Of a DNA stretch of 64,000 nucleotides, positions 62,950 through 64,000 are shown one piece after another. Each line of letters starts with the position of its first letter. Position 1 is the stretch's first letter. The DNA is taken from positions 67,276,365-67,340,364 of the forward strand of contig CM036753.1 in NCBI GenBank assembly GCA_020796225.1, in the 5' to 3' direction. The position numbers and the translations under genes were made by a program. Source of the DNA: Arion vulgaris. Taxonomy: Eukaryota; Mollusca; Gastropoda; Stylommatophora; Arionidae. The notes beneath the pieces are model-generated. The model made no database searches and was not told the DNA's origin. It saw only the letters and a list, made by a program, of their open reading frames with translations.

Positions 62950-63274
62950 TCTTTGCTCTCCTGCACACAGTGTGGAAATCTATTGCCATTTCCACTAAAA
63001 CAAAGCTAGGGATATTCAGCTCAAATGCGAAATCCGCCTTGTTGTATGACTCGGAAACGTTGGGAGTCAACAAGTTGGGAGGCAAATAAGATTCAGATCT
63101 TTATCAACAAATGACATAGGAATATTTTCAGACTGAGATGCTATTACAGATTGGTAAATACAGATCCGTGGATACGAAGTAGGCAGAAGCCCATAATGAC
63201 TCATGTCATAAAGAGAAAATAGCGATGGGTCGGGCATACCCTGCGGAAGACACAGCCGAGTGTCACTAGACAAT
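62950..63274 (+). pseudogene. LINE-B fragment without tandem expansion (copy 3)
   Basis: CTCTCCTGCACACAGTGTGG, AAATCTATTGCCATTTCCAC and TAAAACAAAGCTAGGGATAT give the L-H-T-V-W-K-S-I-A-I-S-T-K-T-K order, followed by L-L-Y-D-S-E-T. Later AYPAEDTAEC. It is the single-copy reference for the two expanded LINE-B copies. Confidence 0.85.
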
Positions 63275-63690
63275 CTTATCTTTCTTTTGTCCTTCTTTGC
63301 TTTTTGCCATTATACGTAGCAGGTTTAACTGATGATCGGTTTCCGAGATGGTGCACGCTCGGTCACTTGATATGCTGTGCTATTGTGGAGTTTTAAGATA
63401 TCTGTAACTCCATGAATCCATCTTTTTCTTGGTCTGCCCCTTCCTCTTGATGAATCCATTTTCATTCTGTACGCTCTTCGAACTGGTGTATTCGGGTTTA
63501 TTCTCACCAAGTTGACAAACCATTTGAGTCTCTATTTATTAATGAATCTAATAGCAGGTGTTGTTCCGACTGTTCTAATTTTCTCACTTCGTATATGGTC
63601 TCTTCTTGTTTTATTTACTGCTATCCTCAAACATCGCATTTCACAGTTGGTAATTTTCCTTTCTTGTTCTTTTTTGTCAAGCAACTAGAC
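63275..63690 (-). pseudogene. LINE-I C-terminus (copy 2)
   Basis: Minus strand: CEMRCLRIAVNKTRRDHIRS-like words, then VRINPNTPVRRAYRMKMDSS, RGRGRPRKRWIHGVTDILKL and YQVTERAPSRKPIIS. RTE-like C-terminus; 3' end matches 25205. Confidence 0.8.
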
Positions 63691-64000
63691 AATGTCATGA
63701 TGAAAATAATAACATCCTGATCTTGGTGTGCATGAATTAAGTGAAATAAGAATTCTATTCCAAAGAAGTTTGGTTCACGAAACGACCTTGCTTTACTTCA
63801 CTATTGATAACAATTTCCTCTGAGGATGCACTATCATCACTTTTATGGTGCAACATATATCTATGTAGAGTACCTGACTGGGTGTTCCACAGAACTATTT
63901 GTAGCCCACAGAACATTTTGAGCATCTCAAATATACCTTAACACCAGTGTCCAACGCCGTTCAGACGACCTTTACTCTGACTTAGATGTACTTGTAATTT

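Overview
This window looks like repeat-rich, AT-rich nuclear DNA of an invertebrate animal. The reasons are: no dense gene or operon structure, many decayed non-LTR retrotransposons (LINEs), tRNA-derived SINEs with target-site duplications, hAT and mariner MITEs, and about 15 minisatellite arrays. The mix of LINE C-terminal types and SINEs fits a mollusc, perhaps a gastropod snail. That is an impression from family resemblance, not a demonstrated assignment. I found no exon of a host gene, no rRNA and no functional tRNA gene. Nearly all long open reading frames are either tandem repeats whose unit length is a multiple of three or broken LINE coding sequence.

Layout. 0.7-1.2 kb: LINE tail. 1.3-2.3 kb: CT-rich 92-bp minisatellite. 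2.9-3.6 kb: RNase H-type LINE split by a SINE. 4.4-5.0 kb: hAT MITE with a second MITE inside it. 5.0-6.4 kb: LINE carrying a 27-bp in-frame minisatellite and a nested retroposon. 9.6-11.5 kb: 57-bp and 30-bp arrays. 11.8-14.6 kb: LINE ends and a cluster of nested SINEs. 14.6-19.8 kb: LINE-C copies, a 32-bp array and a tetranucleotide-like array. 21.06-22.5 kb: a SINE whose interior has grown into a minisatellite. 23-28.5 kb: dense SINE, LINE and MITE fragments. 29.2-29.7 kb: 20-bp array. 30.6 kb: mariner MITE. 33.6-34.4 kb: 118-bp array. 35.3-36.0 kb: long inverted repeat. 36-44 kb: LINE and mariner relics. 45.0-47.2 kb: LINE inserted in LINE, with an intact 11-bp duplication; it holds the best reverse-transcriptase sequence. 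49.6-51.2 kb: highly uniform 40-bp satellite. 55.0-56.6 kb: 39/40-bp satellite split by a SINE. 57-64 kb: LINE ends, a hAT MITE and a 21-bp array.

How the parts relate. I use local names: LINE-A to LINE-M for LINE groups and S1 to S8 for short retroposons. S4 is the most frequent repeat (16 copies or fragments). It ends in a GAA-type tail, as do LINE-K, LINE-C and S6, which suggests shared retrotransposition machinery. Several nested insertions with target-site duplications give a relative order: S4 entered after LINE-B and S2; S3 after S2; S1 after LINE-K; LINE-G after LINE-D; S5 after the 39/40-bp satellite. The most unusual pattern is that tandem arrays have repeatedly grown from inside transposable elements: the same short stretch of LINE-B in two separate copies, and the 3' part of an S3 SINE.
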